Source of the DNA: Antrihabitans cavernicola
GTDB taxonomy: Bacteria > Actinomycetota > Actinomycetes > Mycobacteriales > Mycobacteriaceae
Reading direction: 5' to 3'
NCBI RefSeq assembly: GCF_008297975.1
Contig: NZ_VLNY01000001.1
Span: 620,001-684,000, forward strand
DNA: 64,000 nt
The notes beneath the pieces are model-generated. The model saw only the letters and a program-made list of their open reading frames with translations. It searched no databases and had not been told where the DNA came from. The position numbers and the translations under genes are program-made. Shown here in pieces: positions 8,737 to 16,372 of the stretch; positions within the stretch are counted from its first letter, which is position 1; each line of letters opens with the position of its first letter.

Positions 8737-9249
8737 TTACGCTGCCGGTGTGTATTTGATCTGAATGTTGGGATCTGCGGCTCGAAACGCGGCAACGACG
8801 GAGTCCATGAACTGCTGCATCGCTTTGATACCTGCGCGCCGGGTTACCCCGTCTTTCTCACGCCACTGGTCGATACTTATGACGGCGCTGAGATGATCGT
8901 CTTTGGGCGGGCGGAATGTGATGCTGGCGGAAAAGTGATCGCCATCGCCACCGCTTGTGATCTTGCTGCTGTGTTGATATACCGTCCGAAGATCGGATCG
9001 ATTTTGCACCTTGATCGCGCCACCAAAAAAGACTGCGCGCGCCGAATCGTCTGACACAACGTGCCGATCCAAGCTTCGCCGGACGTCCTTGATATCTGCA
9101 GTCGTTGTGATTACCAAATTTCTGTGCGTAAGCGATCTTTGCGAATCATATTGATGTTTGAAGAACACTTTCCGCTTCGCTCTCTGCTTGGCAGCGTAGT
9201 AAAGATAGCTGCCACCAATAAAAATAGCAACGAACAGGATTGCCTCCAT
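8737..9249 (-). CDS. Single-pass membrane protein of unknown function
   Basis: 170 residues. The ATG at 9249 has a strong AGGAGGA site 6 nt upstream and overlaps the upstream gene's stop as TGATG, so the two are translationally coupled. Residues 2-22 form a membrane segment followed by positive charges (KQRAKRK), and the remaining 140 residues form a soluble domain with strands (NLVITTTADIKDVRRSLDRHV, HFSASITFRP) and a C-terminal helix (GIKAMQQFMDSVVAAFRAAD). I do not recognise the family. The gene is AT-richer than the core genes. Confidence 0.68.
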   Translation of the reverse strand: MEAILFVAIFIGGSYLYYAAKQRAKRKVFFKHQYDSQRSLTHRNLVITTTADIKDVRRSLDRHVVSDDSARAVFFGGAIKVQNRSDLRTVYQHSSKITSGGDGDHFSASITFRPPKDDHLSAVISIDQWREKDGVTRRAGIKAMQQFMDSVVAAFRAADPNIQIKYTPAA

Positions 9250-9497
9250 CAACTTCCTCCTGGACTGTTCCGCTTCGAATTCTTGACCTGCTTCGAGATG
9301 GCGGAAAACCCAGCCTGGGCGCCTCGGCACACAACCTTTTCAACAGCTCGGATCGCATACCAGCCCGCGATACTCGAGGCGATAGCTACAACTATTCCCA
9401 GCGCAGCGTTTCCCGACGTAAGCCCGACTATGAAACCGAGAAACACTCCGATGTAGATTCCCGTCGGCGCAGAAGTCCATCGCATTAAATACTCCAT
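9249..9497 (-). CDS. Small two-helix membrane protein
   Basis: 82 residues from ATG 9497; a second ATG four codons later (9485) has GGAG at good spacing and may be the true start. One or two hydrophobic segments (GIYIGVFLGFIVGLTSG and ALGIVVAIASSIAGWYAI) are followed by a basic tail. Its stop overlaps the start of the next membrane protein gene, so the two are probably made together and may interact. Family unknown. Confidence 0.62.
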   Translation of the reverse strand: MEYLMRWTSAPTGIYIGVFLGFIVGLTSGNAALGIVVAIASSIAGWYAIRAVEKVVCRGAQAGFSAISKQVKNSKRNSPGGS

Positions 9498-9688
9498 TTC
9501 TAGGGAAGAACGTTGAGGAACTCACATGACATCGGCCGGCCGCTATTTCGAATAGAGTTGCACCCGTTGGACAGTGCCCGAAGTGCGGTACCGAATTGGA
9601 GATAAGACAATGTGTGCTGATTCGATGGCAGGCGAAGACGTCGGGTCAGAAGTCTGGGCTGGAATCTGCATATGATTCTCGCCGTGCG

Positions 9689-10036
9689 CTACTTCTTGAA
9701 CGCAGACCAGTCGAGTGCACCCTCGATTGACCGCGATTGGTTGTCAGTGACCTGCTGAACTCCGTTGATCACTCCGCAATACTCGTCAATTTTGTTTAAC
9801 ACCGCCTCGAAATTTGAGCCGTAAAGCCCATCAGAAGAATCGAAATAGGCCGATGCGTTCGGATCGATCCCGTGGCCATTGATGAGGTCATAGATCTTGC
9901 TATCTCGCTGCACGACATTTGTCGATTCGTATTCTGAACAAGTCGGCGCTCGTGCAGGGGAGGCAGCACAGCCCGCGACGAGCGCGCCAGCGCAGACCGT
10001 GAGTGCGACAGCAATTGCTGATGCGATCGTATTCAT
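9689..10036 (-). CDS. Small lipoprotein (DUF732-like)
   Basis: 115 residues. A signal peptide ends in the lipobox LVAGC (Cys23), and an AGAGAAG ribosome site lies upstream. The mature part has two further Cys (PTCSEYE and DEYCGVI), and phrases such as YFDSSDGLYGSNFEAVLNKIDEYC and QQVTDNQSRSIEGALDW. Small secreted helical proteins with a late Cys pair are common in Mycobacteriales (DUF732 type); this match is suggestive only. It lies 191 bp upstream of the two-gene membrane operon on the same strand. Confidence 0.7.
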   Translation of the reverse strand: MNTIASAIAVALTVCAGALVAGCAASPARAPTCSEYESTNVVQRDSKIYDLINGHGIDPNASAYFDSSDGLYGSNFEAVLNKIDEYCGVINGVQQVTDNQSRSIEGALDWSAFKK

Positions 10037-10772
10037 GGGTTCGCTTCTCTCAAAAAGTGGATCAGGCGCCGGCGGGTTCGAAACGATTGATACAACGCGA
10101 ACGATCTTGTCGCGACGCTATGCAATTTTTCACGAAAGCTGGGTTCAGGAATGTCTCACATTTGACGGACACTGACGATGGGCAAGTCCGCGCCAACGAC
10201 CACCAGGTCTGTCCACGAACTTGCAAGCTGGCGTCTGCGGGTCGACAACACGCCCGGCAAGGTCGGGCAGATTTCGACATCAAGACCGCTAGCGGACTCC
10301 GGTGATGCGCCCTCGATGATGCTGTGCGCCAACGTCTTCAGGGCGTCGCAGGATATGGCTTGGGATGTTCTTCATGCCCAGGCGGGGGCCTGCCATGTCT
10401 GCTATTCGGAATACAGACGACTTCCCATCCGGGACCGACAATCGAACGATACAGCCGACCCAACAACGAGGGACAATGTGAAATTTCGCAGGCTCCGCGG
10501 CCCAGCGCCAGCTCGGCGACCCTTCGTTCATCCACCAACGACGGCGTGCTCTGGCGACGCCAGCTCCTCGATGGGCCGATCGACAACGGCATCCGCAGCG
10601 TCCACGCCCATGTCCGCCACGACCCGGTAACCAACGACGAATCCAGCATTTTCGCGTTGCAGCCAACGTCCCCCACGGTTCACATCCGCCGCCATCCTGA
10701 ACGGCGACGGCCAAAAGTCGTGTTACGAGCCAACGGGCTTCCAATACAGGACAAAGCAATAGGAAGATCGCC
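10037..10772. other. 736-bp stretch without a convincing gene
   Basis: Several frames are open here on both strands, but all have the random, Arg/Ser/Pro-rich look of shadow frames in GC-rich DNA and none has a ribosome site. The last bases hold AGGAAG, the site of the next gene. It may be degraded coding DNA; no repeat, insertion sequence or RNA gene was recognised. Confidence 0.45.
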
Positions 10773-12005
10773 ATGAAATTCAATCCACCACCAGGCTGGC
10801 CCGCCCCACCGGAGCGTTGGGCCCCCGACTCGAGTTGGCAACCGGACCCGTCGTGGCCTGCACCTCCTGATGGGTGGCCGCTGTGGCTCCCGGTCACCAA
10901 CGACGTCACAAAAACCAAGGTCCTCGAGGCCTATTTCGACGGCGCGAGAGCAGCACTGCCGGAACCTCCGCTGATCGCCACCACCCCGCACGCCATCCAG
11001 GAACAGGCAGCACAATCACATCCCCGACGGGTTAGCACTACCTCACCATCCAGCTCGGCACTTCAGTGGCGTCCGCGACATCGGGCTGTGATCGTCTGCG
11101 TGGTTGTCGTCGCGGCGATTGTCGTGTCGGCTGCACTCACGGCGGTGAAGTTCGCCGGATCGTCCGATGTCAGCAGCTACACGTCACCGAACACTGGGGC
11201 GCTCACGAGTCTCAACGGACCCGCAGATGTTGCGATCACGCCGGTTGGGGATCTCTACGTCGTGGACGGCAAGAACAACCGCGTATTCGAACTCCTGGCT
11301 GGCTCCTCCAATCAAACCGAGCTGCCATTCATCGGACTCAACCAACCCGACGGTATCGCGGTCACCACCAACGGTGATGTCTACGTCTCCGACTCCAACA
11401 ACAACCGTGTGTTGAAATTAGCGGGCGGATCGAAAACGCAAGCAGCGGTGCCTTTCACCGGGCTGAAGAACCCCGGCGGTCTTGCGGTCACGGCCGATGG
11501 CGTTGTCTACGTTGCCGACATGGGAAACAACCGCGTGCTGAAACTGACGCCCGGGTCGTCGGCCCAAACTGGTGTGCTCTTCAGCAACCTGAGAAACCCG
11601 ACAGCCGTGGCGGTCGACGCCGCAGGCGATCTGTTCGTCGCCGACAGCGGCAACAACCAGGTAAGAAAGCTAACGGCCGCTACGAACACGCAAACCGTAT
11701 TGCCGTTCACCGTTCTCGACGCGCCCAACGCTATTGCGGCGACGGCCGACGGCGATGTCTATGTCACAGACGGCAACGACAGCGACAGGGTGTTCGAGCT
11801 GCCCGCCGCGTCGAACACCCAGTCCGTGTTGCCCTTCACCGGGCTCAAGGACCCTGGCGGCCTCGCAGTCACAGCCGGTCGAGACATCGTCGTCGCTGAA
11901 TACGGGAACAATCGCGTAGTGAAGCTGTCGATATCCCCAAAACACGGCGGGTCGTTCGCCTGTTGGGACGGAGCAGCGGCAGCGCAGGGCATTGTCGACC
12001 GCTAG
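10773..12005 (+). CDS. NHL-repeat beta-propeller membrane protein, C-terminus lost by frameshift
   Basis: 410 residues with AGGAAG 6 nt before the ATG. The N-terminus has two short 'PPGWP/PPDGWP' motifs (residues 5-35). A membrane segment (about AVIVCVVVVAAIVVSAAL, 105-122) is followed by six NHL repeats, each of the form LxxPxGIAVTxxGDVYVxDxxNNRVLKL (about 145-390). They would fold as an extracellular beta propeller like the sensor domain of PknD; no kinase domain is present. After the last repeat the frame reads SFACWDGAAAAQGIVD and stops at 12005, where related proteins would continue into a Cys-containing domain. That domain is present in another frame (next entry), so the gene is frameshifted near 11987-11990 or there is a sequence error. 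Confidence 0.8.
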   Translation: MKFNPPPGWPAPPERWAPDSSWQPDPSWPAPPDGWPLWLPVTNDVTKTKVLEAYFDGARAALPEPPLIATTPHAIQEQAAQSHPRRVSTTSPSSSALQWRPRHRAVIVCVVVVAAIVVSAALTAVKFAGSSDVSSYTSPNTGALTSLNGPADVAITPVGDLYVVDGKNNRVFELLAGSSNQTELPFIGLNQPDGIAVTTNGDVYVSDSNNNRVLKLAGGSKTQAAVPFTGLKNPGGLAVTADGVVYVADMGNNRVLKLTPGSSAQTGVLFSNLRNPTAVAVDAAGDLFVADSGNNQVRKLTAATNTQTVLPFTVLDAPNAIAATADGDVYVTDGNDSDRVFELPAASNTQSVLPFTGLKDPGGLAVTAGRDIVVAEYGNNRVVKLSISPKHGGSFACWDGAAAAQGIVDR

Positions 12006-12424
12006 AGGGCGAAGCAGCGCTGCATTGGGTGTTTCCAGCAAAAGGGGGGAACCCTGGATGTTTGGTCGCGCACGACCTTTCCCAAGCACAGAGTGCTGCA
12101 GCCGAATCGTACAATTGCACCTTTGTCGGCACCTCCTCTTATGTAACCCTGCAACGGTGGGCCAGCTCGGACGACGCCGCGAAGTACGCGAATAGCGGCG
12201 GCGAAGTGCCCTGGACGGTCGACGGCGTCGTGTACGGCACCAAGGAGGTGGGGTATCTGGGAGGTTATCCGGGAATCGGCTTCGAGAAAGAGCAAGACAC
12301 ATACGCCTATAACGGCTTGCCATTCACCATCGACGTGTACACCGATGAGGGAACTGCGCCCGACAAACTGCTTGCGCTGCAAGGGTTTCGAAACCCGGAC
12401 TCAATCAGGAACGGCGGCAGCTGA
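11990..12424 (+). pseudogene. Frame-shifted C-terminal CWDG-type domain of the NHL protein
   Basis: Read one frame over from the NHL protein, the DNA continues HCRPLEGEAALHWVFPAKGG and then GCLVAHDLS, SYNCTF, LQRWASSDDAAKYA and ends FRNPDSIRNGGS. The phrase 'CWDG ... C-P-L-x-GEAAL-WVFP' runs across the two frames. Adding one G to the GGG at 11987-11989 would join them into one protein of about 550 residues. The domain is the Cys-containing extracytoplasmic type found after membrane segments in actinobacterial kinases and lipoproteins (from memory, not a search). There is no ribosome site for separate translation. Confidence 0.62.
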
Positions 12425-12664
12425 CACATCAACCGAGCAGCCCCGGCCGGGAGCCCGTGCACCTGGATGGGCGCGACACCAATGATCCCGTTTCCGCAGG
12501 CCAAAACCAAGTGCCCCGGCGTTGTTTGGTCGCAGCGACATGTTGGAATCATCGGTCTGGCTCGCTAGCCTCGCTACCGAAGTGCCTGGCAGAAGGGACT
12601 TGCACGCCCAAGTCCCGGATCGTCGTAGCAGGCTCACTACGGAGAGATGTCCTAACAAACACAA

Positions 12665-12694
12665 AGGTCACGACCTCTTTCGAGTTCGTGACCT
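12665..12694 (-). terminator. Hairpin terminator of tRNA-Leu
   Basis: AGGTCACGA (12665-12673) and TCGTGACCT (12686-12694) form a perfect 9-bp stem. On the minus strand it is followed by TTTGTGTTTGTT. It lies about 30 nt past the tRNA 3' end, so it most likely ends the tRNA transcript. Confidence 0.65.
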
Positions 12695-12725
12695 GATGCG
12701 CCGCAGTTCATGGAACTGCACTCTG

Positions 12726-12808
12726 TGGGCGAAGGGGGACTTGAACCCCCACGTCCCGAAGGACACTGGCACCTGAAGCCAGCGCGTCTGCCATTCCGCC
12801 ACTCGCCC
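12726..12808 (-). tRNA. tRNA-Leu(CAG)
   Basis: On the minus strand the sequence starts GGGCGAGTGGCGGAATGGCA and folds as a class II tRNA: a 7-bp acceptor stem (GGGCGAG with TTCGCCC), a D arm, an anticodon stem CTGGC/GCCAG with loop TTCAGGT (anticodon CAG), a long variable arm GTGTCC-TTC-GGGACG, and a T arm GGGGG-TTCAAGT-CCCCC. The long variable arm supports Leu. No CCA is encoded. In Mycobacterium tuberculosis a leucine tRNA also sits next to fhaA, so this tRNA belongs to the core block. Confidence 0.95.
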
Positions 12809-12935
12809 GAGCAACGGCGGAAAGAGTATCACGGCGGTCGCTGCGATCCAGAATCCGGCCGGTCGGAGCCGATATCCCCACGTCGAGTGTTACGGGTGTG
12901 GACGATGATAGATATCATGCAGTGAGTGCTCCGGT

Positions 12936-12966
12936 ACGCCGACACGCTGAGCAGGCGTGTCGGCGT
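12936..12966. promoter_or_regulatory. Perfect 12-bp hairpin in the fhaA leader
   Basis: ACGCCGACACGC (12936-12947) and GCGTGTCGGCGT (12955-12966) are exact inverted repeats around a 7-nt loop, 46 nt before the fhaA start. No T run follows. It could be a leader structure controlling the whole fhaA-pknB operon, or a large operator. The sequence just upstream (GATAGATATCAT, 12907-12918) could be a -10 region. Confidence 0.55.
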
Positions 12967-13012
12967 GACGAGCAGGCACGACCGCACCGATGTTGCCGGA
13001 GGGAGGCACGCA

Positions 13013-14323
13013 ATGGGAATCGTTCAACGCTTCGAGCGCAAGCTCCAGGGCGCTGTAGGCGACGCCTTCGCCCGTGTTTTCGGCGGCAGCGTGGTGCCGC
13101 AAGAAGTGGAAACGGCGCTGCAACATCAAGCCGCTGACCATGTGCAAGAACTTGAGGGTGGGCATCTGCTGGCCTCGAACAGCTACGTGATCACGATCAA
13201 TTCCTCCGATTACGACAAGCTTGCCTCCGACCACGACCTCACCGTCAAAGCGTTCGCCCGCCATCTCGAGGACTACATCCGCGAGCAGGGTTGGCAGACG
13301 TATGGCGACATCCACGTCGAGTTCGAGGCGTCGCCGACACTGCATACTGGGCAATTCAGAACCCGTGGGCGCGTCGATCCCGACGCGGGTCTCGCACAGC
13401 AGAGGCCGCTCGCTGCCCCATCCGCCCCCAACCGAAATCAACCAGGAGCTGGTCCAATGACGCAGAACTCAGGGTATGACCCGAGCCGTGAGCCCGCGGA
13501 CAACTCCGAAGAGGACCAGCGTCGCTCTCCGGCCGAAGACCCCCGCTACGCCCGTGGCGGCTACCAGCAGCAGCCCTACCAGAACGGCGCCTACCAGGAT
13601 CGCGGCTACCAGAACGGCCAGCAGCGCTACAGCGACTACCCGCAGGGCCAGGAAGCTCGGCCCAGCGCATTCGGCGCCGGCTACGACCGGCCGCCCGCAC
13701 AGGATCGCTACGCGCCACCGCCGCAGCAGCCCTACCAGGGTGGCGGCTACCAAGATCAGCCGTATCAGGACCAGGGCTACCAGGACCAGGGATACGACCA
13801 GCCGTATCAAGAGCAGGGCTATCAAGAGCCCCATCACGATCAGGGTTACCAGGACCGCGGCTACGCACCGCAACAGCCCGGCTACGCCGATCAGGGCTAC
13901 CAGGATCAGGGTTACCAAGACCAGCACTACCAAGATCAGGGCTATGCACCGCCCGCGCAGTACGGTGCCGGCAACCAGCCCAATTACAACGAACCTGCCT
14001 ACAGCGGCGGCAACTACGCCCCGCAGGGTGGCGCGACCTATTCGGCGACGCTGCAACTCGACGACGGCAGTGGCCGCACGTACCAGTTGCGTGAGGGCGC
14101 CAACATCATCGGTCGCGGCCAGGAGGCACACTTCCGGCTACCCGACACCGGCGTCTCGCGTCGTCATATCGAGGTTCGGTGGGACGGCCAGATGGCGATG
14201 CTTTCCGATCTCGGTTCCACCAACGGCACCTCGGTGAACGGTGCGCCCGTGCAAGATTGGCAGTTGGCCGACGGCGACATGATTCGGGCCGGACACTCCG
14301 AGATCTTGATCAGAATCGTCTGA
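13013..14323 (+). CDS. fhaA: FHA-domain protein FhaA (DUF3662-FHA)
   Basis: 436 residues from the ATG at 13013, which has GGAGGGAGG upstream and gives the conserved start MGIVQRFERKLQGAVGDAFARVF. The first 125 residues are the DUF3662 domain (VVPQEVETALQHQA, YVITINSSDYDKL). Residues about 180-345 are low-complexity, built of Tyr-Gln-Asp-Gly units (YQDQGY repeats). The last 90 residues are an FHA domain (IIGRGQEAHFRLPDTGVSRRHIEV, DLGSTNGTSVNG), which binds phosphothreonine. In mycobacteria FhaA binds phosphorylated PknB targets, including the MurJ pseudokinase domain, and tunes peptidoglycan synthesis. First gene of the morphogenesis operon. Confidence 0.95.
   Translation: MGIVQRFERKLQGAVGDAFARVFGGSVVPQEVETALQHQAADHVQELEGGHLLASNSYVITINSSDYDKLASDHDLTVKAFARHLEDYIREQGWQTYGDIHVEFEASPTLHTGQFRTRGRVDPDAGLAQQRPLAAPSAPNRNQPGAGPMTQNSGYDPSREPADNSEEDQRRSPAEDPRYARGGYQQQPYQNGAYQDRGYQNGQQRYSDYPQGQEARPSAFGAGYDRPPAQDRYAPPPQQPYQGGGYQDQPYQDQGYQDQGYDQPYQEQGYQEPHHDQGYQDRGYAPQQPGYADQGYQDQGYQDQHYQDQGYAPPAQYGAGNQPNYNEPAYSGGNYAPQGGATYSATLQLDDGSGRTYQLREGANIIGRGQEAHFRLPDTGVSRRHIEVRWDGQMAMLSDLGSTNGTSVNGAPVQDWQLADGDMIRAGHSEILIRIV
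13560..13980 (+). repeat. Degenerate YQDQG-coding repeats inside fhaA
   Basis: Many imperfect copies of a 15-nt unit encoding Tyr-Gln-Asp-Gln-Gly, with variants YQNG, YQEQG and YQDRG, make up the linker between the DUF3662 and FHA domains. Tandem units of this kind change length readily and are expected to be disordered. Confidence 0.75.
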
Positions 14324-14329
14324 CGCTCA

Positions 14330-14353
14330 GCGGATTACGTATCGTAAATCCGC
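14330..14353. promoter_or_regulatory. Hairpin between fhaA and fhaB
   Basis: GCGGATTAC (14330-14338) pairs with GTAAATCCGC (14344-14353) with one bulged A around a 5-nt loop, 7 nt after the fhaA stop. It lacks a T run and could stabilise or partly terminate the fhaA transcript. Confidence 0.45.
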
Positions 14354-14477
14354 GCCCTTATCGTGATCGAGAACAGCTGGCGGCACCATATGATGCTGCC
14401 AGCGAAACTGTGCACCGGAGCGTCACCTCCGGAGGCGCCGTAGCGAATGTCGGAGCCGAACGAGGAGGTGGAACGCC

Positions 14478-14942
14478 GTGCAAGGCATCATCTTGCAACT
14501 GACGCGCGCGGGGTTCCTGCTGATCCTGTGGCTGTTCGTATGGGCCGTTCTGCGGACCTTGCGCAGTGACATCTATGCGGCGTCGGGCATCCGAATCGCG
14601 CCGCGGTCGTCTCGTAGCAGTGCCGTTCTCCCGTCGTTCAACAGGCAGAAGGGCGCCAAGCATCTTGTCGTCACCCAGGGCGCTCTCGCAGGCACCCGCA
14701 TCTCGCTCGGAGCGCAGCCGGTGCTGATCGGTCGCGCCGACGATTCGACGCTGGTCCTCACCGACGACTACGCATCGACCCGTCATGCCCGCATCTCGCC
14801 ACGTGGATCGGATTGGTACGTGGAAGATCTCGGTTCCACCAACGGCACCTACCTCGACCGTGCGAAGGTCACCACCGCCGTCAAGGTCCCGCTCGGCACC
14901 CCTGTGCGCGTCGGCAAAACAGTGATCGAGCTGCGCTCGTGA
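14478..14942 (+). CDS. fhaB: FHA-domain membrane protein FhaB (FipA)
   Basis: 154 residues from a GTG with GAGGAGG upstream. An N-terminal membrane segment (about 5-27, GIILQLTRAGFLLILWLFVWAVLRTL) is followed by a linker and an FHA domain (VLIGRADDSTLVLTDDYASTRHARI, DLGSTNGTYLDRAKV). In M. tuberculosis FhaB/FipA is a PknA/PknB substrate and links FtsZ and FtsQ under stress. It binds phosphothreonine, so it reads kinase output at the septum. Its stop overlaps the start of pstP by 4 nt. Confidence 0.95.
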   Translation: MQGIILQLTRAGFLLILWLFVWAVLRTLRSDIYAASGIRIAPRSSRSSAVLPSFNRQKGAKHLVVTQGALAGTRISLGAQPVLIGRADDSTLVLTDDYASTRHARISPRGSDWYVEDLGSTNGTYLDRAKVTTAVKVPLGTPVRVGKTVIELRS

Positions 14943-16372
14943 CCCTGGTTCTCCGGTATGCCGCCCGCAGCGACCGCGGCCTCGTGCGCTCCAACAACGA
15001 AGACTCCGTCTACGCCGGTGCCCGCCTGCTGGCGCTGGCCGACGGCATGGGCGGGCACGCGGCAGGCGAGGTCGCGTCGCAGTTGATGATCGCGGCGCTC
15101 GCTCACCTCGACGACGACGAGCCCGGCGACGACCTGCTCGGCAAGCTCGAGCGCGCCACTCGCGAAGGCAACGCCGCCATCGCCGATCAGGTCGACGAAG
15201 AGCCCGAGCTCGACGGCATGGGCACCACGCTCACCGCAATCCTGTTCGCGGGCAAGAAACTTGGCCTTGTTCACATCGGCGATTCCCGGGCCTACCTGCT
15301 CCGCGACGACCAGCTGACGCAGATCACGCGTGACGACACGTTCGTCCAGTCGTTGGTCGACGAAGGTCGCATCACCGCCGAGCAGGCGCACTCGCATCCG
15401 CAGCGCTCGCTGATCATGCGCGCGCTCACCGGCAACGAGATCGAGCCGACCCTGACGGTCCGCGAATCTCGGATGGGCGACCGGTACCTGCTGTGCTCGG
15501 ACGGCCTGTCCGACGTGGTGAGCGACGAAACCATCGAAAACACGATGCGTGAAGGCAGCAACGACGAGTGCGCCGACCGGCTCATCGAACTCGCCCTGCG
15601 CAGCGGCGGCCCGGACAACGTCACGGTCGTGATCGCCGATGTCCTCGACGTCGACTACGGCCAGAGCCATCCGATCGTTGCAGGTGCGGCCTCCACCGAA
15701 GACGAAGAAGACGCGCCGCCGCCCAACACCGCCGCAGGCCGTGCCGCCGCCATGCGCCCGCCGCGGGTTGCACCGAAGCGCGTCACCGTCGCTGCCGAAC
15801 CGGAGCCGAAGAAGAGCCACAAACTGCGGTGGACGCTGGTGGCACTGGGTCTGGTGATCGCCGCGGTGATCGCACTGCTGATCGGCGGCAAACTGATCCG
15901 CGGCAACTATTACGTCAGTGACGACAACGGCCACGTCGCGATCCTGCGCGGCGTACCCGGATCGGTACTCGGCTACTCGTTGCAAGACGTCAACCAGCTG
16001 GGCTGCGTCACCAAGTCCGGCACGCTGAGCCTGGTCAGCCCCGACGAATCGCACTCTTCCTGCGTGATTCTCGACGTCGACGACCTGCAACAAACCGCCC
16101 GCGAGCAGGTGCGCGCCGGACTGCCCTCGGGTTCGCTCGACGAGGCCAAGGGCCAGATGCACCGTCTCGCCAGCAGCGATCTGCTGCCGCTGTGCGAGGA
16201 GAAGAAGCCCACCCCGGCACCGACCCCGACGCCTGTCCCGGTCCCAGCTCCCACCGCTCCTCCCGCGCCCGGCGAGCCCGCCCAGCCGCCCGCGCCGGAG
16301 CCGACTCCCACGACGACCGCTGCACCGACACCGGCCCAGGTCCCCGGCCAGACTTGTAGGACCGGTACCTGA
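14939..16372 (+). CDS. pstP: PP2C-type Ser/Thr phosphatase PstP
   Basis: 477 residues from a GTG that overlaps fhaB by 4 nt. The PP2C motifs are in order: GLVRSNNEDS, ALADGMGGHAAGE (metal-binding Asp), VHIGDSRAYLLR, DGLSDVVSDE and GGPDNVTVV. A membrane segment (about 301-320, TLVALGLVIAAVIALLIGG) separates the cytoplasmic catalytic domain from an outer domain, which ends in a Pro/Ala/Thr-rich tail. PstP reverses PknA/PknB phosphorylation on wall and division proteins. Its stop overlaps the rodA start (TGATG). Confidence 0.96.
   Translation: MTLVLRYAARSDRGLVRSNNEDSVYAGARLLALADGMGGHAAGEVASQLMIAALAHLDDDEPGDDLLGKLERATREGNAAIADQVDEEPELDGMGTTLTAILFAGKKLGLVHIGDSRAYLLRDDQLTQITRDDTFVQSLVDEGRITAEQAHSHPQRSLIMRALTGNEIEPTLTVRESRMGDRYLLCSDGLSDVVSDETIENTMREGSNDECADRLIELALRSGGPDNVTVVIADVLDVDYGQSHPIVAGAASTEDEEDAPPPNTAAGRAAAMRPPRVAPKRVTVAAEPEPKKSHKLRWTLVALGLVIAAVIALLIGGKLIRGNYYVSDDNGHVAILRGVPGSVLGYSLQDVNQLGCVTKSGTLSLVSPDESHSSCVILDVDDLQQTAREQVRAGLPSGSLDEAKGQMHRLASSDLLPLCEEKKPTPAPTPTPVPVPAPTAPPAPGEPAQPPAPEPTPTTTAAPTPAQVPGQTCRTGT

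Noticed and set aside
10289-10918. Minus-strand frame of 209 codons before and into the NHL gene
   Set aside because: It runs into a well-supported plus-strand gene and is of low-complexity shadow type.
13560-13980. Possible CRISPR-like array because of short regular repeats
   Set aside because: The repeats are contiguous, degenerate, in frame and code a protein linker; there are no spacers. No CRISPR array was seen anywhere in the window.
14849-16162. Long minus-strand frame of 437 codons opposite pstP
   Set aside because: It is the antisense shadow of a clear PP2C gene in GC-rich DNA; composition is Arg/Val/Gly-heavy and no domain is seen.
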